Position numbers and translations under genes: made by a program
Shown: piece by piece, positions 28,742 through 37,661 of the stretch
Numbering within the stretch: position 1 is the stretch's first letter
How the letters are laid out: the number at the start of each line of letters is the position of its first letter
DNA from: a virus
Direction: 5' to 3' (one strand)
Length of the DNA stretch: 64,000 nt
Virus record (IMG/VR): IMGVR_UViG_3300036770_008700
Location: 58,896-122,895 of that record
The notes under the pieces: model-generated
The model's database searches: none
What the model saw: the letters and a program-made list of their open reading frames with translations, nothing else
What the model was told of the DNA's origin: nothing

Positions 28742-30745
28742 CTAAAGTGAATCGATAAGTTTAATGTCTTCTATGTCTTTTGGTTCGTTTCTTCTTGCTT
28801 TTAAGGCACGAATAAAAGCCAGAGAAACAAACTTAACACCTTTGGTGTAAAAATAATTTTGCGGATCAAGAACTAGCTCGTCAGCAGTTACGCCATACAA
28901 GGATTCAAGATATTGGTTGTGACAATCAATCAAATCATCCTTAACAATTACGTTGCTTCTTGTAATGTAATCTAAATCCTTACCTTCTCTTAAACCATAG
29001 GCAGACAAAACAGAGCTTACTGTTACAGCGTAATCATCTATATTAGGAACTTGTTGTTTAAACTTAACAAGAAGTTGATCAAATTTTGGAAACGAAACCT
29101 TTTTGGCATAGACCAAATGATGCAAACTGTTGTTGTTAAATACAACGTTAGCTAGTCGGATGGTTTGCTCATGTGTATCGTTGATATGAATAGTATGATT
29201 ACCAAGCTTAAACACTTCTCTAATCTCACGTTTAGCTCTCACAGAGCTTTCCAAGTTTTCAAACTCAACCAAAAAGAAAAACGTAGGATACTCAGAGGTA
29301 AAACACAAATTGGCCTTGTCTCTGTACCCAGCATAATTGTTGTGAGGCCCACCAGCCCATGCTTCGTTCTCATAAAACTCTGCCATTAGATTTAATGGAC
29401 CATTTCTATCAAGCTTGACAGGCTTGTAATAAACAACCTTGCCATGCTTGTTAAGCACGTCATATGCTAGTTGACCATTTCCCTTCGCAGAAGGAAACAA
29501 AGTAGCAATAAAAGTATTTGATTTTAGCTTGGCATATTCAACAGCTGCACGATCAGCATATTTTACTGGGTACTTTAGCTGGTTAAACATCAACCAACCA
29601 CAATCTTTTTGACCATCAACAGTGTTTTGTCCGTTTTTACAAGCTACTTTTCTACCTGTTGCCATGGCAGCAGCAACTCTGTGAGAACCATTTAGAATGT
29701 ATTTTGAATCTTCAACAGGAACAAGAGAAATATTTGAATCAAATCCTGTTGTTTGCATTGAATCAATCAAAGCTTTAAAGTCATTGTCAAAAGCTTCAAA
29801 AGTGTTTTTCTGTGGTTTATCATACTCCTTGAAACCATTCCAAACCCTGAGATGTTCCTTATACATCTCTTTGTAAAAACCAGTTTGCCAATTTTCCACA
29901 ATCGCTTTTGCATAAAGATATTTGATTGGAAGATCAAATCTAAAACCAGTTAAAAGACTAGTCGGCTCAACCCCTTGTTGAGTTGATGATTTGTTAAAAT
30001 CAACAACTTCTTTTCTTGGAAGTTTACGGATATATTGATCTGTCTCCCATTGTTCTTTTTGACGTATGTAACCATCACTGATTGGATTAGAACGATTATA
30101 AAGATACAAAGTTTGATCAATAAATTGAAAATTCTTACCTGCCATTTCAAGCATTGGCATCATGAAAGCCAAATCCCAAGCAACAGAATAATGCTTGCCT
30201 ACTCTTGGATCGATTAGGTCTTGTTCGTTCAAACAATCCCAAAGTTTACTTTTAAACGTACGCAAATGTGAAGTAACAAACTTTGGATAAGTTCTGTAAG
30301 AGCGAGCATTGATAACTTCTTGTGGAAAAGCCTCGCAAATTCCCTTAGCACCACCAGGAGAATCAACATAACTACCATATGTTAGTAAGCAACTGGGAAC
30401 TTTTGTATATACACGATTTATTACTGTTAGTGATGTAGGGCTAGCTAACCTGTCATCCCCATCAATCGCCATAAGCACGCTTTCTGGCTCCTTGGTTGTT
30501 TCTAGTCGTTTAAAACCATCAACAATGTTGAACAATGCACCTTTGTTTGAAGGATTATGTAGCTTTTGAAACCTGCTATCAAGTTGCAAGCTATCAATAA
30601 CTTCTCCGGTTTTATCCTTAGAGGCGTCGTTAATGATAATACAGTCAAAATTCTTGTGCTGTTGGCTGGCAATAGATTCAATACAGTCTTTGATCCAAGC
30701 TTCTGCATTATACACAGGAACAACGATTTTCATTTTAATAGTCAT
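28742..30745 (-). CDS. GT2 glycosyltransferase fused to ParB/Srx-like domain
   Basis: The product has 667 residues. Residues 1-230 are a GT2 domain with VVPVYNAEAWI, IINDASKDKT and the acidic AIDGDD motif. Residues about 300-380 look like a ParB/sulfiredoxin-type domain with VPVEDSKYILNGSHRVAAA near 335-353. A C-terminal region (about 430-667) has a conserved IHINDTHEQTIRLAN segment also found in marine glycan clusters. The start overlaps the epimerase gene by four bases. Fusion of a ParB-like fold to a glycosyltransferase is unusual; the ParB-like part may phosphorylate a small molecule. Confidence 0.75.
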   Translation of the reverse strand: MTIKMKIVVPVYNAEAWIKDCIESIASQQHKNFDCIIINDASKDKTGEVIDSLQLDSRFQKLHNPSNKGALFNIVDGFKRLETTKEPESVLMAIDGDDRLASPTSLTVINRVYTKVPSCLLTYGSYVDSPGGAKGICEAFPQEVINARSYRTYPKFVTSHLRTFKSKLWDCLNEQDLIDPRVGKHYSVAWDLAFMMPMLEMAGKNFQFIDQTLYLYNRSNPISDGYIRQKEQWETDQYIRKLPRKEVVDFNKSSTQQGVEPTSLLTGFRFDLPIKYLYAKAIVENWQTGFYKEMYKEHLRVWNGFKEYDKPQKNTFEAFDNDFKALIDSMQTTGFDSNISLVPVEDSKYILNGSHRVAAAMATGRKVACKNGQNTVDGQKDCGWLMFNQLKYPVKYADRAAVEYAKLKSNTFIATLFPSAKGNGQLAYDVLNKHGKVVYYKPVKLDRNGPLNLMAEFYENEAWAGGPHNNYAGYRDKANLCFTSEYPTFFFLVEFENLESSVRAKREIREVFKLGNHTIHINDTHEQTIRLANVVFNNNSLHHLVYAKKVSFPKFDQLLVKFKQQVPNIDDYAVTVSSVLSAYGLREGKDLDYITRSNVIVKDDLIDCHNQYLESLYGVTADELVLDPQNYFYTKGVKFVSLAFIRALKARRNEPKDIEDIKLIDSL

Positions 30746-31692
30746 TTGATATTTTCCTTATACCAATCAAAGGTTTTGTAAAAAGCTTCTGCTGTAACAT
30801 CTGTTGGAATGAAACCTAGTGTTTGCTCTGCAAGAGTAACGTCAGCTTGTGTTTTGATCGGATCACCAACTCTTGCCTGTGCTTCTGCAATATCTACAGT
30901 TTGAAAACAATTCTTAAAATATTCAAGTATTTCAGAAATGCGAACAGACTTACCAGAGCCAATGTTGTAACAACCAAACTCTATACTTTCATTCTCAACA
31001 GCCAATGTATTAGCGTTTGCTACATCGTATACATGCACAAAATCTCTGTAAGCTTTACCTCCGCCATCCAATCTGATTTTGTTTTCACGAATACCTTTTT
31101 CACACCAGGAAGATATTACATTAGCGTATGGACCCGAACCTGCTTGCCTTGGACCAAAAACATTAAAGTAACGCAAACAAATCACTTTTAATCCATAGAG
31201 TTCATTGTATAACTTGCAGTAATCTTCTATGATGCTTTTTTGTAAGGCATATGGTGACATTGGATTCTTGATTGATCGCTCATTCGTTGGAAACGTTTTA
31301 GGGTCACCATAAACCGCTGAAGAAGAAGAAAACACAAACTTTCTAACGTTACCAACCTTACAAGCTTCCAATAAAGCAAGAGTTTTTGATACATTGTTAT
31401 CATTAGACTCAACAGGCTTATCAACAGAAAAAGGAACACTTGCCTTAGCAGCAAGATGCAACACATACTGATATTTACCCGATCTAACCTCTGTTAGTGT
31501 TTTAAACCCAACAAAATCATCTACATATACTTCCAGCTTTGAATTGCTGTGAGGATTTAAGTGTTCAAGATTTTTAAGTTTACCTGTGTCTAAATTGTCA
31601 ACAACAGTTACATGATAACCTTTATTCAAAAATGCATCAACAACATGACTACCAATAAAACCATAACCACCAGTTACCAATACTCTACTCAT
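30742..31692 (-). CDS. NAD-dependent epimerase/dehydratase, UDP-glucose 4-epimerase-like
   Basis: From the ATG at 31692 the product has 316 residues. I prefer it over a frame start at 31722 because it gives an ATGA overlap with the upstream nuclease stop. The extended SDR motifs are clear: VTGGYGFIGSHVV, the catalytic SSSSAVYG loop and YALQK for the Tyr-Lys pair. YFNVFGPRQ is typical of sugar epimerases. It probably interconverts a UDP-sugar or another NDP-sugar. It is the first sugar gene after the nuclease gene. Confidence 0.85.
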   Translation of the reverse strand: MSRVLVTGGYGFIGSHVVDAFLNKGYHVTVVDNLDTGKLKNLEHLNPHSNSKLEVYVDDFVGFKTLTEVRSGKYQYVLHLAAKASVPFSVDKPVESNDNNVSKTLALLEACKVGNVRKFVFSSSSAVYGDPKTFPTNERSIKNPMSPYALQKSIIEDYCKLYNELYGLKVICLRYFNVFGPRQAGSGPYANVISSWCEKGIRENKIRLDGGGKAYRDFVHVYDVANANTLAVENESIEFGCYNIGSGKSVRISEILEYFKNCFQTVDIAEAQARVGDPIKTQADVTLAEQTLGFIPTDVTAEAFYKTFDWYKENIK

Positions 31693-32627
31693 GGACAATG
31701 CTCCGTTCCCGCATACGGACAAAACTTACATGATTCTCTGCTCTTTGGAAACATACGCTTTTGAATATATCCAAGCATAGTATCAATCGTTCCCATAGCC
31801 TTTTCAACAGCCTTGTCTCCTACACTCACCGTAACTAGCTCGCAGTTCCCCTTCTTCTTGCTCCTACGCAACAAAACAAAACCACACTTAACATCCTTCA
31901 AAGTTAAATTGTGCTTGCGTGCATAAAAATGCTTGTAAAAAGCTAGCTGCATCGTCTTCTTAGGATCAATACGCTTGGCTAATGGCCAAAAATAACTGCA
32001 AGTCTTCCAGTCAATAATCCAAACAATAGGCTCACCCTTCTTGTTTACTCCCTCAATAACACCATCAATAAATCCCTTGAACATATGATTGTGCTTGTCC
32101 AGAGATTCCATCAAAGGAAGTTCAGCAGCAACAAACTTCCAATCACCAAAAGTTTCTTCCATAAAGGCTGGAACTTCGGAAAGGATAGGTTCAATGGTAT
32201 CATGCCAATCCGATTCCTTTAAATCAGCTGCATTTGGAAGCTTTGAGAAATACTCAGTAAGTTGAGCCTTTACTTGCTCAATAGGTGGCATCACCTTGGT
32301 TGCAAGATATTGCTCAAGAGCATCGTGAATAACTTGACCAAACTCTGTATGCTCGGATGGTCCATCGTTTTCAGTCTTTACTTCGTCAAGATACTTGAGC
32401 TTGTGCTTGAATGCACAATCCATCCAAGTAGCAATCTCAGAGTAAGAAACATGCTTGCGAAGTTGAATGTATTCCACATTGGTTGGTGTGGACAAATCGA
32501 TATCAGTTGTAATTGTCATTTTGCCATCTAAAAGGTTGTCTATACTGTTAGAGTATAACACGTCTTTTTTGGCATTCTCAAGTATATTTAGATGTTTTTT
32601 GGTTAGGTTTAATGGACTTTTACTCAT
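31689..32627 (-). CDS. PD-(D/E)XK nuclease, Cas4/RecB-like, with Cys cluster
   Basis: The product has 312 residues. The nuclease core has H101, GFIDGVIE (D188) and IIDWKT (D206, K208), followed by a MQLAFYKHFY helix. Four Cys (C71, C300, C303, C311) fit an iron-sulfur cluster as in Cas4 and AddB-type exonucleases. Such proteins act in phage recombination or DNA processing. No CRISPR array or cas1 is nearby, so it is not part of a CRISPR system here. It lies upstream of the epimerase with an ATGA overlap. Confidence 0.85.
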   Translation of the reverse strand: MSKSPLNLTKKHLNILENAKKDVLYSNSIDNLLDGKMTITTDIDLSTPTNVEYIQLRKHVSYSEIATWMDCAFKHKLKYLDEVKTENDGPSEHTEFGQVIHDALEQYLATKVMPPIEQVKAQLTEYFSKLPNAADLKESDWHDTIEPILSEVPAFMEETFGDWKFVAAELPLMESLDKHNHMFKGFIDGVIEGVNKKGEPIVWIIDWKTCSYFWPLAKRIDPKKTMQLAFYKHFYARKHNLTLKDVKCGFVLLRRSKKKGNCELVTVSVGDKAVEKAMGTIDTMLGYIQKRMFPKSRESCKFCPYAGTEHCP

Positions 32628-32667
32628 GAAACTGAGTATAGAACCATAGTTTTTGGAAGGCTAAGTA

Positions 32668-33042
32668 TTAAACTTTTTCAACTGAAGGAGCTGGAAGTTG
32701 TGGTGCAGGTGAGGTAACCACATCACCATATTGAATCTCCAAAACTTCTACCTTCTCATTAGTTGCTTGGATACCATGCTTTACTCCAGCTGTAATAAGT
32801 GGATTGGTGCCAGGAAGAATCTTTTTCTTCATTGCTCCAAGAGTGTAGTCACCACTACCCTTCAAAAACAACCAACTCTTAACACCAAAATCTTGTGTGG
32901 TATAAGTTTCTGTTGCTCTTCCAGCTTCAACCCAAATATACTTCACTTTTACAAATGAAGTTTCCCACAATACTTTTGAACCGCCCCAAGATTGCTTAAC
33001 ACCAACCTTGAAAAGCTTTTTAAACCAAGATATCATAAGCAT
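32668..33042 (-). CDS. Small cupin-like protein
   Basis: From the ATG at 33042 the product has 124 residues. This start shares a base with the upstream stop (TGATG); a TTG three bases further up is less likely. The pattern of short beta strands (VKYIWVEAGRATETYTTQD, LFLKGSGDYTLG, LPGTNPLITAGVKHGIQA) is that of a cupin, as in type II mannose-6-phosphate isomerase. His ligands are few. The role may be sugar binding or isomerisation. It ends with a Pro/Ala tail. Confidence 0.55.
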   Translation of the reverse strand: MLMISWFKKLFKVGVKQSWGGSKVLWETSFVKVKYIWVEAGRATETYTTQDFGVKSWLFLKGSGDYTLGAMKKKILPGTNPLITAGVKHGIQATNEKVEVLEIQYGDVVTSPAPQLPAPSVEKV

Positions 33043-33515
33043 CAACTGCCTTTCTTCTTCTTAGTTGCAACAGCTTTTACTGCTTTTGCTGGTAACAACT
33101 TTCCCTTTTTGAAAGGTGATGGTGGAGGAGGAGGAAGTTCTTCCTCTTCATCATCTTCAAAATCGCAAACACATTCATCTTCATATTCTTCACAGTCTGG
33201 ACAACGATCCACATCATCGTCCACACGACCACAAGAACATGGATCACATTCACACTCGCTGCAATAATCTTCTTCACAAGATTTATCACAAGCACCATGA
33301 GCTTCACCATGCTCACAACAACGAACTGTAACCTTACCAAACTCCTTAAGTGTTAAATCAATTGCTGATTTAACATCTCCAAGACATTCAATGAACTTAT
33401 TAGATACACTTCCAGTCTTTTCAATTTCTTCGATATCGTTTACAACATCGATCAACAATGATTTTAGGCCACCAACAAACATTCTTGCCTTGAGAGGATG
33501 ATTTACTTTTTGCAT
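33042..33515 (-). CDS. Cys-rich acidic protein of unknown function
   Basis: From the ATG at 33515 the product has 157 residues. This start has a clear AGGAGA ribosome-binding site, while a frame extension to 33569 would overlap the upstream gene. The N-terminal half is helical. The central part is packed with Cys, His and Asp/Glu and may bind zinc or another metal. It is followed by a run of six Pro and a Lys-rich tail. I do not recognise a family. Confidence 0.6.
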   Translation of the reverse strand: MQKVNHPLKARMFVGGLKSLLIDVVNDIEEIEKTGSVSNKFIECLGDVKSAIDLTLKEFGKVTVRCCEHGEAHGACDKSCEEDYCSECECDPCSCGRVDDDVDRCPDCEEYEDECVCDFEDDEEEELPPPPPSPFKKGKLLPAKAVKAVATKKKKGS

Positions 33516-33535
33516 CTTTTTTCTCCTGTTAATAA

Positions 33536-34534
33536 CTAGCGGCGATATCCAAACGTTACCTTGCTCCAAAACTCATTGGTTGTTCTTGCTCCAACATAAG
33601 AATATGCTGAACGCAAACCACCAGCAATCTCTTCAACAACAACCCTTGCACTAGGCTTCAAATTGGTTGTAGTGCTTCTACCTTCTGGTGTTGGTAGACC
33701 CTTTACAGTTTCACGAATAACTGCCATTGCATCCCTTGAAGCCATTCCACGATAAATAGGTCGGTAACTGTGAGTTGTTGCATCATAAATTCTTGAACGC
33801 TCTGGATTCTCTGGACAACCAGCAAAGAAATATCCACTCATAACCGCTGTTGCTCCAGCACCAATAGCCTTAGCAACATCACCATAAGCCCTTGCACCAC
33901 CATCAGCAATAATAGGCTTGTCCGTTGCCTCTGCACAACGTTGCACTGCTGTAAACATTGGTGTATTAACACCCGTTACATTCTTTGTCTCACAGACAAA
34001 CCCACCACCAATACCAACCTTGATAGCATCAGCACCCCATGAATCAAGATCTTTAACAGCTTGTGCTGTTCCTACATTCCCTGCCATAATAAAAATATCA
34101 CGACCATAACGCTCTCTTAGCCATTCAATGGTATTCCTCATCATTTGACTGTGACCGTGAGCAATATCAACAACAAAAAAACGTGCTCCAGCACTGTAAA
34201 GAGCTTGAGTGCGCTCCTGCCAATCACGACTTGTTCCAATAGCTACAAAACATTCTAAACCCTTGTTAGAAGCTACTTGAAGATATGAAAGAACATTGTC
34301 AGCAATAGGAAGAAAACGATGAATAGCTCCACAGGCTCCAGACTCAAATAGAACCTTTGCCATCTCACCTTCTGTTACTGTATCCATGTTAGCAGAAATA
34401 ACAGGAACTTGCAACTTCAGCTTTGCATTCGAATCACTGCTTTCTAGTGTAACACTAGTATCTACCTCAGAACGAGTAAAAATATCAGAAAAACTTGGAT
34501 GAATAAAAACGTCGTCATACTCGTAATGAATCAT
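33536..34534 (-). CDS. GMP reductase / IMP dehydrogenase family protein without CBS domains
   Basis: The product has 332 residues forming one TIM barrel, with no inserted CBS pair. Motifs are SANMDTVT at 48-55, VVDIAHGHS at 121-129, IMAGNVGT at 149-156, and the active-site loop KVGIGGGFVCETKNVTG with Cys181. The family either oxidises IMP or reduces GMP with the Cys as nucleophile. The loop has GGGFVCE where cellular enzymes have GPGS-CxT, so specificity is uncertain. It may feed the guanine nucleotide pool used for GDP-sugars. The start has an AAAGGAT site. Confidence 0.85.
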   Translation of the reverse strand: MIHYEYDDVFIHPSFSDIFTRSEVDTSVTLESSDSNAKLKLQVPVISANMDTVTEGEMAKVLFESGACGAIHRFLPIADNVLSYLQVASNKGLECFVAIGTSRDWQERTQALYSAGARFFVVDIAHGHSQMMRNTIEWLRERYGRDIFIMAGNVGTAQAVKDLDSWGADAIKVGIGGGFVCETKNVTGVNTPMFTAVQRCAEATDKPIIADGGARAYGDVAKAIGAGATAVMSGYFFAGCPENPERSRIYDATTHSYRPIYRGMASRDAMAVIRETVKGLPTPEGRSTTTNLKPSARVVVEEIAGGLRSAYSYVGARTTNEFWSKVTFGYRR

Positions 34535-34592
34535 GTATAATCCTTTCTATCCAACACTACCAGAACTTAAAAAAGAAGTCTAGTTATTTGAT
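34535..34592. promoter_or_regulatory. Divergent gap between minus and plus transcription units
   Basis: The 58-base gap separates the minus-strand GMPR/IMPDH gene from the plus-strand peptidase gene, so promoters for both directions should lie in or near it. It holds an AAAGGAT-type ribosome-binding site for the minus gene and AT-rich sequence. No clear -35/-10 pair can be fixed by eye. Confidence 0.35.
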
Positions 34593-35006
34593 ATGAAACT
34601 CACAAAAGAAAACGTTGAAAAAATCACTAAATTCGCAAAACATTGCATTAAAGAACTTGGCCTTAAAGGTAAAATCAAAATCACTTTAGCTAAACGTCAA
34701 ACAGGCATGCCAACAGCAGGATATTTTGATCCTAATACCTGCGAAGTATTTGTGGCTGTGAATAATCGTGCTATAGCAGATGTTATGCGTACAATAGCTC
34801 ACGAACTAACTCACTGCCGCCAACAACAACAAGGAGCAGATTTCCCTCATGATGATGAAGGTCTTCAACCGCTGGAGGATGAAGCAAACACCATGAGCGG
34901 GCGTCTAGTGAGGTTTTATGGAAGAAAAAACCGTGACATATACGCAGATCTTATTACTGAAAGTCTAAAAAGACTCCTATACTCCAATCGCTCTCCAAAA
35001 TTTTAA
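34593..35006 (+). CDS. SprT-like zinc metallopeptidase
   Basis: The product has 137 residues. It carries the gluzincin-type HELTH motif (H70, E71, H74), preceded by a helix RTIAHELTHCRQQQ, with E95/E97 as possible third metal ligands (LQPLEDEAN). The layout resembles small SprT-like or WLM-like proteases. The C-terminal end has LITES, a possible prohead-protease site. It starts a plus-strand island of tagged genes. Confidence 0.75.
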   Translation: MKLTKENVEKITKFAKHCIKELGLKGKIKITLAKRQTGMPTAGYFDPNTCEVFVAVNNRAIADVMRTIAHELTHCRQQQQGADFPHDDEGLQPLEDEANTMSGRLVRFYGRKNRDIYADLITESLKRLLYSNRSPKF

Positions 35007-35026
35007 AGAATCATCAATAAAATATT

Positions 35027-35053
35027 CTTTCCATAAAAAGTATTTATGGAAAG
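35027..35053. terminator. Perfect 11-base-pair hairpin between peptidase genes
   Basis: CTTTCCATAAA at 35027-35037 and TTTATGGAAAG at 35043-35053 are exact reverse complements separated by a 5-base loop. It lies 20 bases after the SprT-like stop and 24 bases before the next start. No T-run follows on the plus strand, so it may be an RNA stability or processing element rather than a strong terminator. Confidence 0.5.
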
Positions 35054-35076
35054 ACTTTAAATAGGAAAATAGTCAA

Positions 35077-36732
35077 ATGAAAAAAATAAAACTATTACAT
35101 ATTCTTTTTGAAGGTGAAGTTAAACCTTTCGGTGGTAACGAATTAGTTGAAAAAATTTATAAAGATGCTATTGCTTGGAGAGAAAAAAATCAACAAAATT
35201 ACGAAACAATGCCAGTTGAAACGGATAGACTAAAACCGACTCAAAAAGAAACTGAAGAGAAAAAATATAACACCACTCTTGGTCAAGTTTTAAACTTGCA
35301 AAGCAGAGATATTTTAAATGGCGCTGTAGCACTAAACTTTTTGAATCTTCAAAATTCCAAAATTCCAGATTGGGCACAAAAAAGTTTTGATTTGAGAACA
35401 AGGAGTTTCACACAGCAATTTCTTCAGAATTATACTAATGTTCTAAATGAAAGTCAATTGTCGTTGACGGTTATTTTTGCAAAACTAAGTGCCAATAAAA
35501 CTTCAATGGGTGCGTTTTACACGAATTTTTTTAAATCCGACTCAGGTTTTATAATGCAAATTGATCCTGGGATTGAAGAGACGGAGATAAAACCAACAAT
35601 TCGTCACGAATTGCAACACGGATCGCAAAATATAAATGGCATGGCATTACAATACGCTAGAGCTCTAAAAAATCCAAAACTTACAGATATATCACAACTG
35701 CAAGTTATTGATACGAAAGGCGATGCTAAAGGAGCTTATGGGGTTGCAAAGGCTGTAACGGGTTTAAGACAAGGAAGAGAAGCCGAAGCTTCTGCTCAAA
35801 GATTTGCAGCCTCAAAAGAAGCCTCAAGTGATGCTGGAATGCAAGAATTTATTGCTAGTTTAAAACAAAATCCAAAATATCTTGCTTATCTTGGAGATGA
35901 TTTTGAATATACAACTTGGAAAAGTGATATTTTAGATCAAGTTATGAAAACTGTTAGAACATATGAAAGTCTTTTTCTTCAAAAATTGCAAAAAATCAAT
36001 ATTAATCTAACTGGAAAAGTTTTGGCAAAGCCGCAGGTTTATAGGAACTTGTCTTCCGATGAGAGGCAGTCTTACAAACCATTAATCCAACAATCGATAA
36101 AATTACAAGAATCATCAGGTTTTAATTTTTTAACAAGAGAATCAACTAGCATCAATGATTTAGCAAATCTGTTAACAAAAGACTTGATTGAAAATGCTGA
36201 AGCATTAACAGGTAATCGAGCTTCGGCATTTTTTGTTAGCACTATAATGAAACTTAAACCAAGAGAGTTTGCAAAAAATATCTCAATAGATTTAACAAAA
36301 CGTTTGGTTGATTATGCTAAAGAAAAAGGATTAAACTTAGCAGCAAATTCTGATACTGTTACTCCACAACAAAGAGGTTTGGGGCAACAAGCTGTATCAA
36401 AACAACAAGCAGCACAACAAAGAGCACAACAACAAGCAGCCCAACAAAGAGCACAAACTGTAGCTCAACAGCAAAAAGTCGCTTCTGCTAATCTTCAAAA
36501 ACAAAAAGAAGAAGCTTTTAGAGAACAAATGAATATGGTTCCTAGAAATACAAGAAAACATGCACCTAACGATAATTTTGATGAGGATACAGGACGACGA
36601 ATCGTTGAACCAGAACAGTACAGACAACAATTTCAACAATGGCTACAAACTCAAAATAATCAATCTGTTACACCTTCAGCATTGGCAGAAGGAAGAATGA
36701 AGAATTTCGTAAGGTATCTTTTTGATTTATAA
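35077..36732 (+). CDS. Putative HExxH metallopeptidase with capsid-targeting-like N-terminus
   Basis: The product has 551 residues. The N-terminus MKKIKLLHILFEGE looks like a capsid-targeting tag with LFE-G as a possible cleavage site. A zincin motif RHELQHGSQ gives H177, E178 and H181. Residues about 430-475 are Gln/Ala-rich and low in complexity. The protein ends in RYLFDL, similar to the end of the product at 44092. No signal peptide is seen. A likely role is an internal head protein with peptidase activity, but only the motif supports this. Confidence 0.65.
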   Translation: MKKIKLLHILFEGEVKPFGGNELVEKIYKDAIAWREKNQQNYETMPVETDRLKPTQKETEEKKYNTTLGQVLNLQSRDILNGAVALNFLNLQNSKIPDWAQKSFDLRTRSFTQQFLQNYTNVLNESQLSLTVIFAKLSANKTSMGAFYTNFFKSDSGFIMQIDPGIEETEIKPTIRHELQHGSQNINGMALQYARALKNPKLTDISQLQVIDTKGDAKGAYGVAKAVTGLRQGREAEASAQRFAASKEASSDAGMQEFIASLKQNPKYLAYLGDDFEYTTWKSDILDQVMKTVRTYESLFLQKLQKININLTGKVLAKPQVYRNLSSDERQSYKPLIQQSIKLQESSGFNFLTRESTSINDLANLLTKDLIENAEALTGNRASAFFVSTIMKLKPREFAKNISIDLTKRLVDYAKEKGLNLAANSDTVTPQQRGLGQQAVSKQQAAQQRAQQQAAQQRAQTVAQQQKVASANLQKQKEEAFREQMNMVPRNTRKHAPNDNFDEDTGRRIVEPEQYRQQFQQWLQTQNNQSVTPSALAEGRMKNFVRYLFDL

Positions 36733-36743
36733 GTCTTGATGAA

Positions 36744-37661
36744 CTAACAAATTTTTTCTACTGCTCTCCAAAAACGGCTTGGTCCGTCCAACAAATATTC
36801 TTCTATTTTACTAATTTCCTGATTAATCCAAGCTTCTTTTGCGTGAAGTACATTGTCATTTACTATTGGGGTACCTCCTAAAAGTTTAGATTCAGTATAG
36901 ATACGGCTGCCCACATCCATATCTCTAGGAAAAAATACTAATCCCTTACTCCTGGCTAGCTCTTCCAAAAACTGTTCGTTCGAAAGATTCTTTAAAAGAA
37001 CATATTCCATATTACGTTCCTTGCAATACTTCACCGCATCCTCTGTGCCTTTAATCCAACTGTCTGAATCAAGAATAGCCCAACGATCTTGAACTTCTAA
37101 TTCTCCTCGTTCTTTACGCTCTCTAACCTTGCGAACATTCAAGATAGTTTCTGGATAAAACGTAGAGCTTTGAGTAAAGTCTTGTGTTCTACCCTTGAAC
37201 TCTGGATATAACCGATAAAACTTGTCACGCTGACCATCACTACACCAAAACAAAACCTTTGCGTTGGTCATCCAGTTGGCCATAAACCTTCCATGTGCAG
37301 TGCTCTCACACCCACACTTCCCAGCCTGTAACTCATGCTTTCTCGTTGAACGCATAACACAAGGCTTAAAGTCATATTCAAAGAAGTAATAACGTATGTT
37401 AAGGTCGATAAATTTTTGAAGAAGATGTGGTGGTGTCATGGTTTGATTGCCAAACACCCATATCTTGTCTTTGTTTTTTTGAATCATGCCTTCTGTGATG
37501 CTATGTGCATGAAGCTCGAACAAAGGCATTGGGCAAGCTTTAATGATAGCATCAGAAGTTAGCTCCGCCCCGCCAACCAACTCCTTGGCAAAAAAGTCTT
37601 GAACAAAAATAACTTGTGTTTTTGTAGGAATGTAAAACTCTTTGGGTAAGTTTGTGATCAT
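36744..37661 (-). CDS. GT-B-like glycosyltransferase outside the main cassette
   Basis: The product has 305 residues. The layout of an N-terminal Rossmann-like part with FVQDFFAKELVGGAELTSD, a middle segment CSDGQRDKFY, and a C-terminal SKGLVFFPRDMDVGSR followed by ESKLLGGTPIVND resembles GT4-like enzymes, with E as part of the donor loop. It lies on the minus strand between plus-strand genes, about 3.6 kb from the GMPR gene. It is probably part of the same glycan programme. A possible start is the ATG at 37661. Confidence 0.7.
   Translation of the reverse strand: MITNLPKEFYIPTKTQVIFVQDFFAKELVGGAELTSDAIIKACPMPLFELHAHSITEGMIQKNKDKIWVFGNQTMTPPHLLQKFIDLNIRYYFFEYDFKPCVMRSTRKHELQAGKCGCESTAHGRFMANWMTNAKVLFWCSDGQRDKFYRLYPEFKGRTQDFTQSSTFYPETILNVRKVRERKERGELEVQDRWAILDSDSWIKGTEDAVKYCKERNMEYVLLKNLSNEQFLEELARSKGLVFFPRDMDVGSRIYTESKLLGGTPIVNDNVLHAKEAWINQEISKIEEYLLDGPSRFWRAVEKIC

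Noticed and set aside
31689-32627. CRISPR-related interpretation of the Cas4-like gene
   Set aside because: No repeat-spacer array, cas1, cas2 or effector gene is present in the window.
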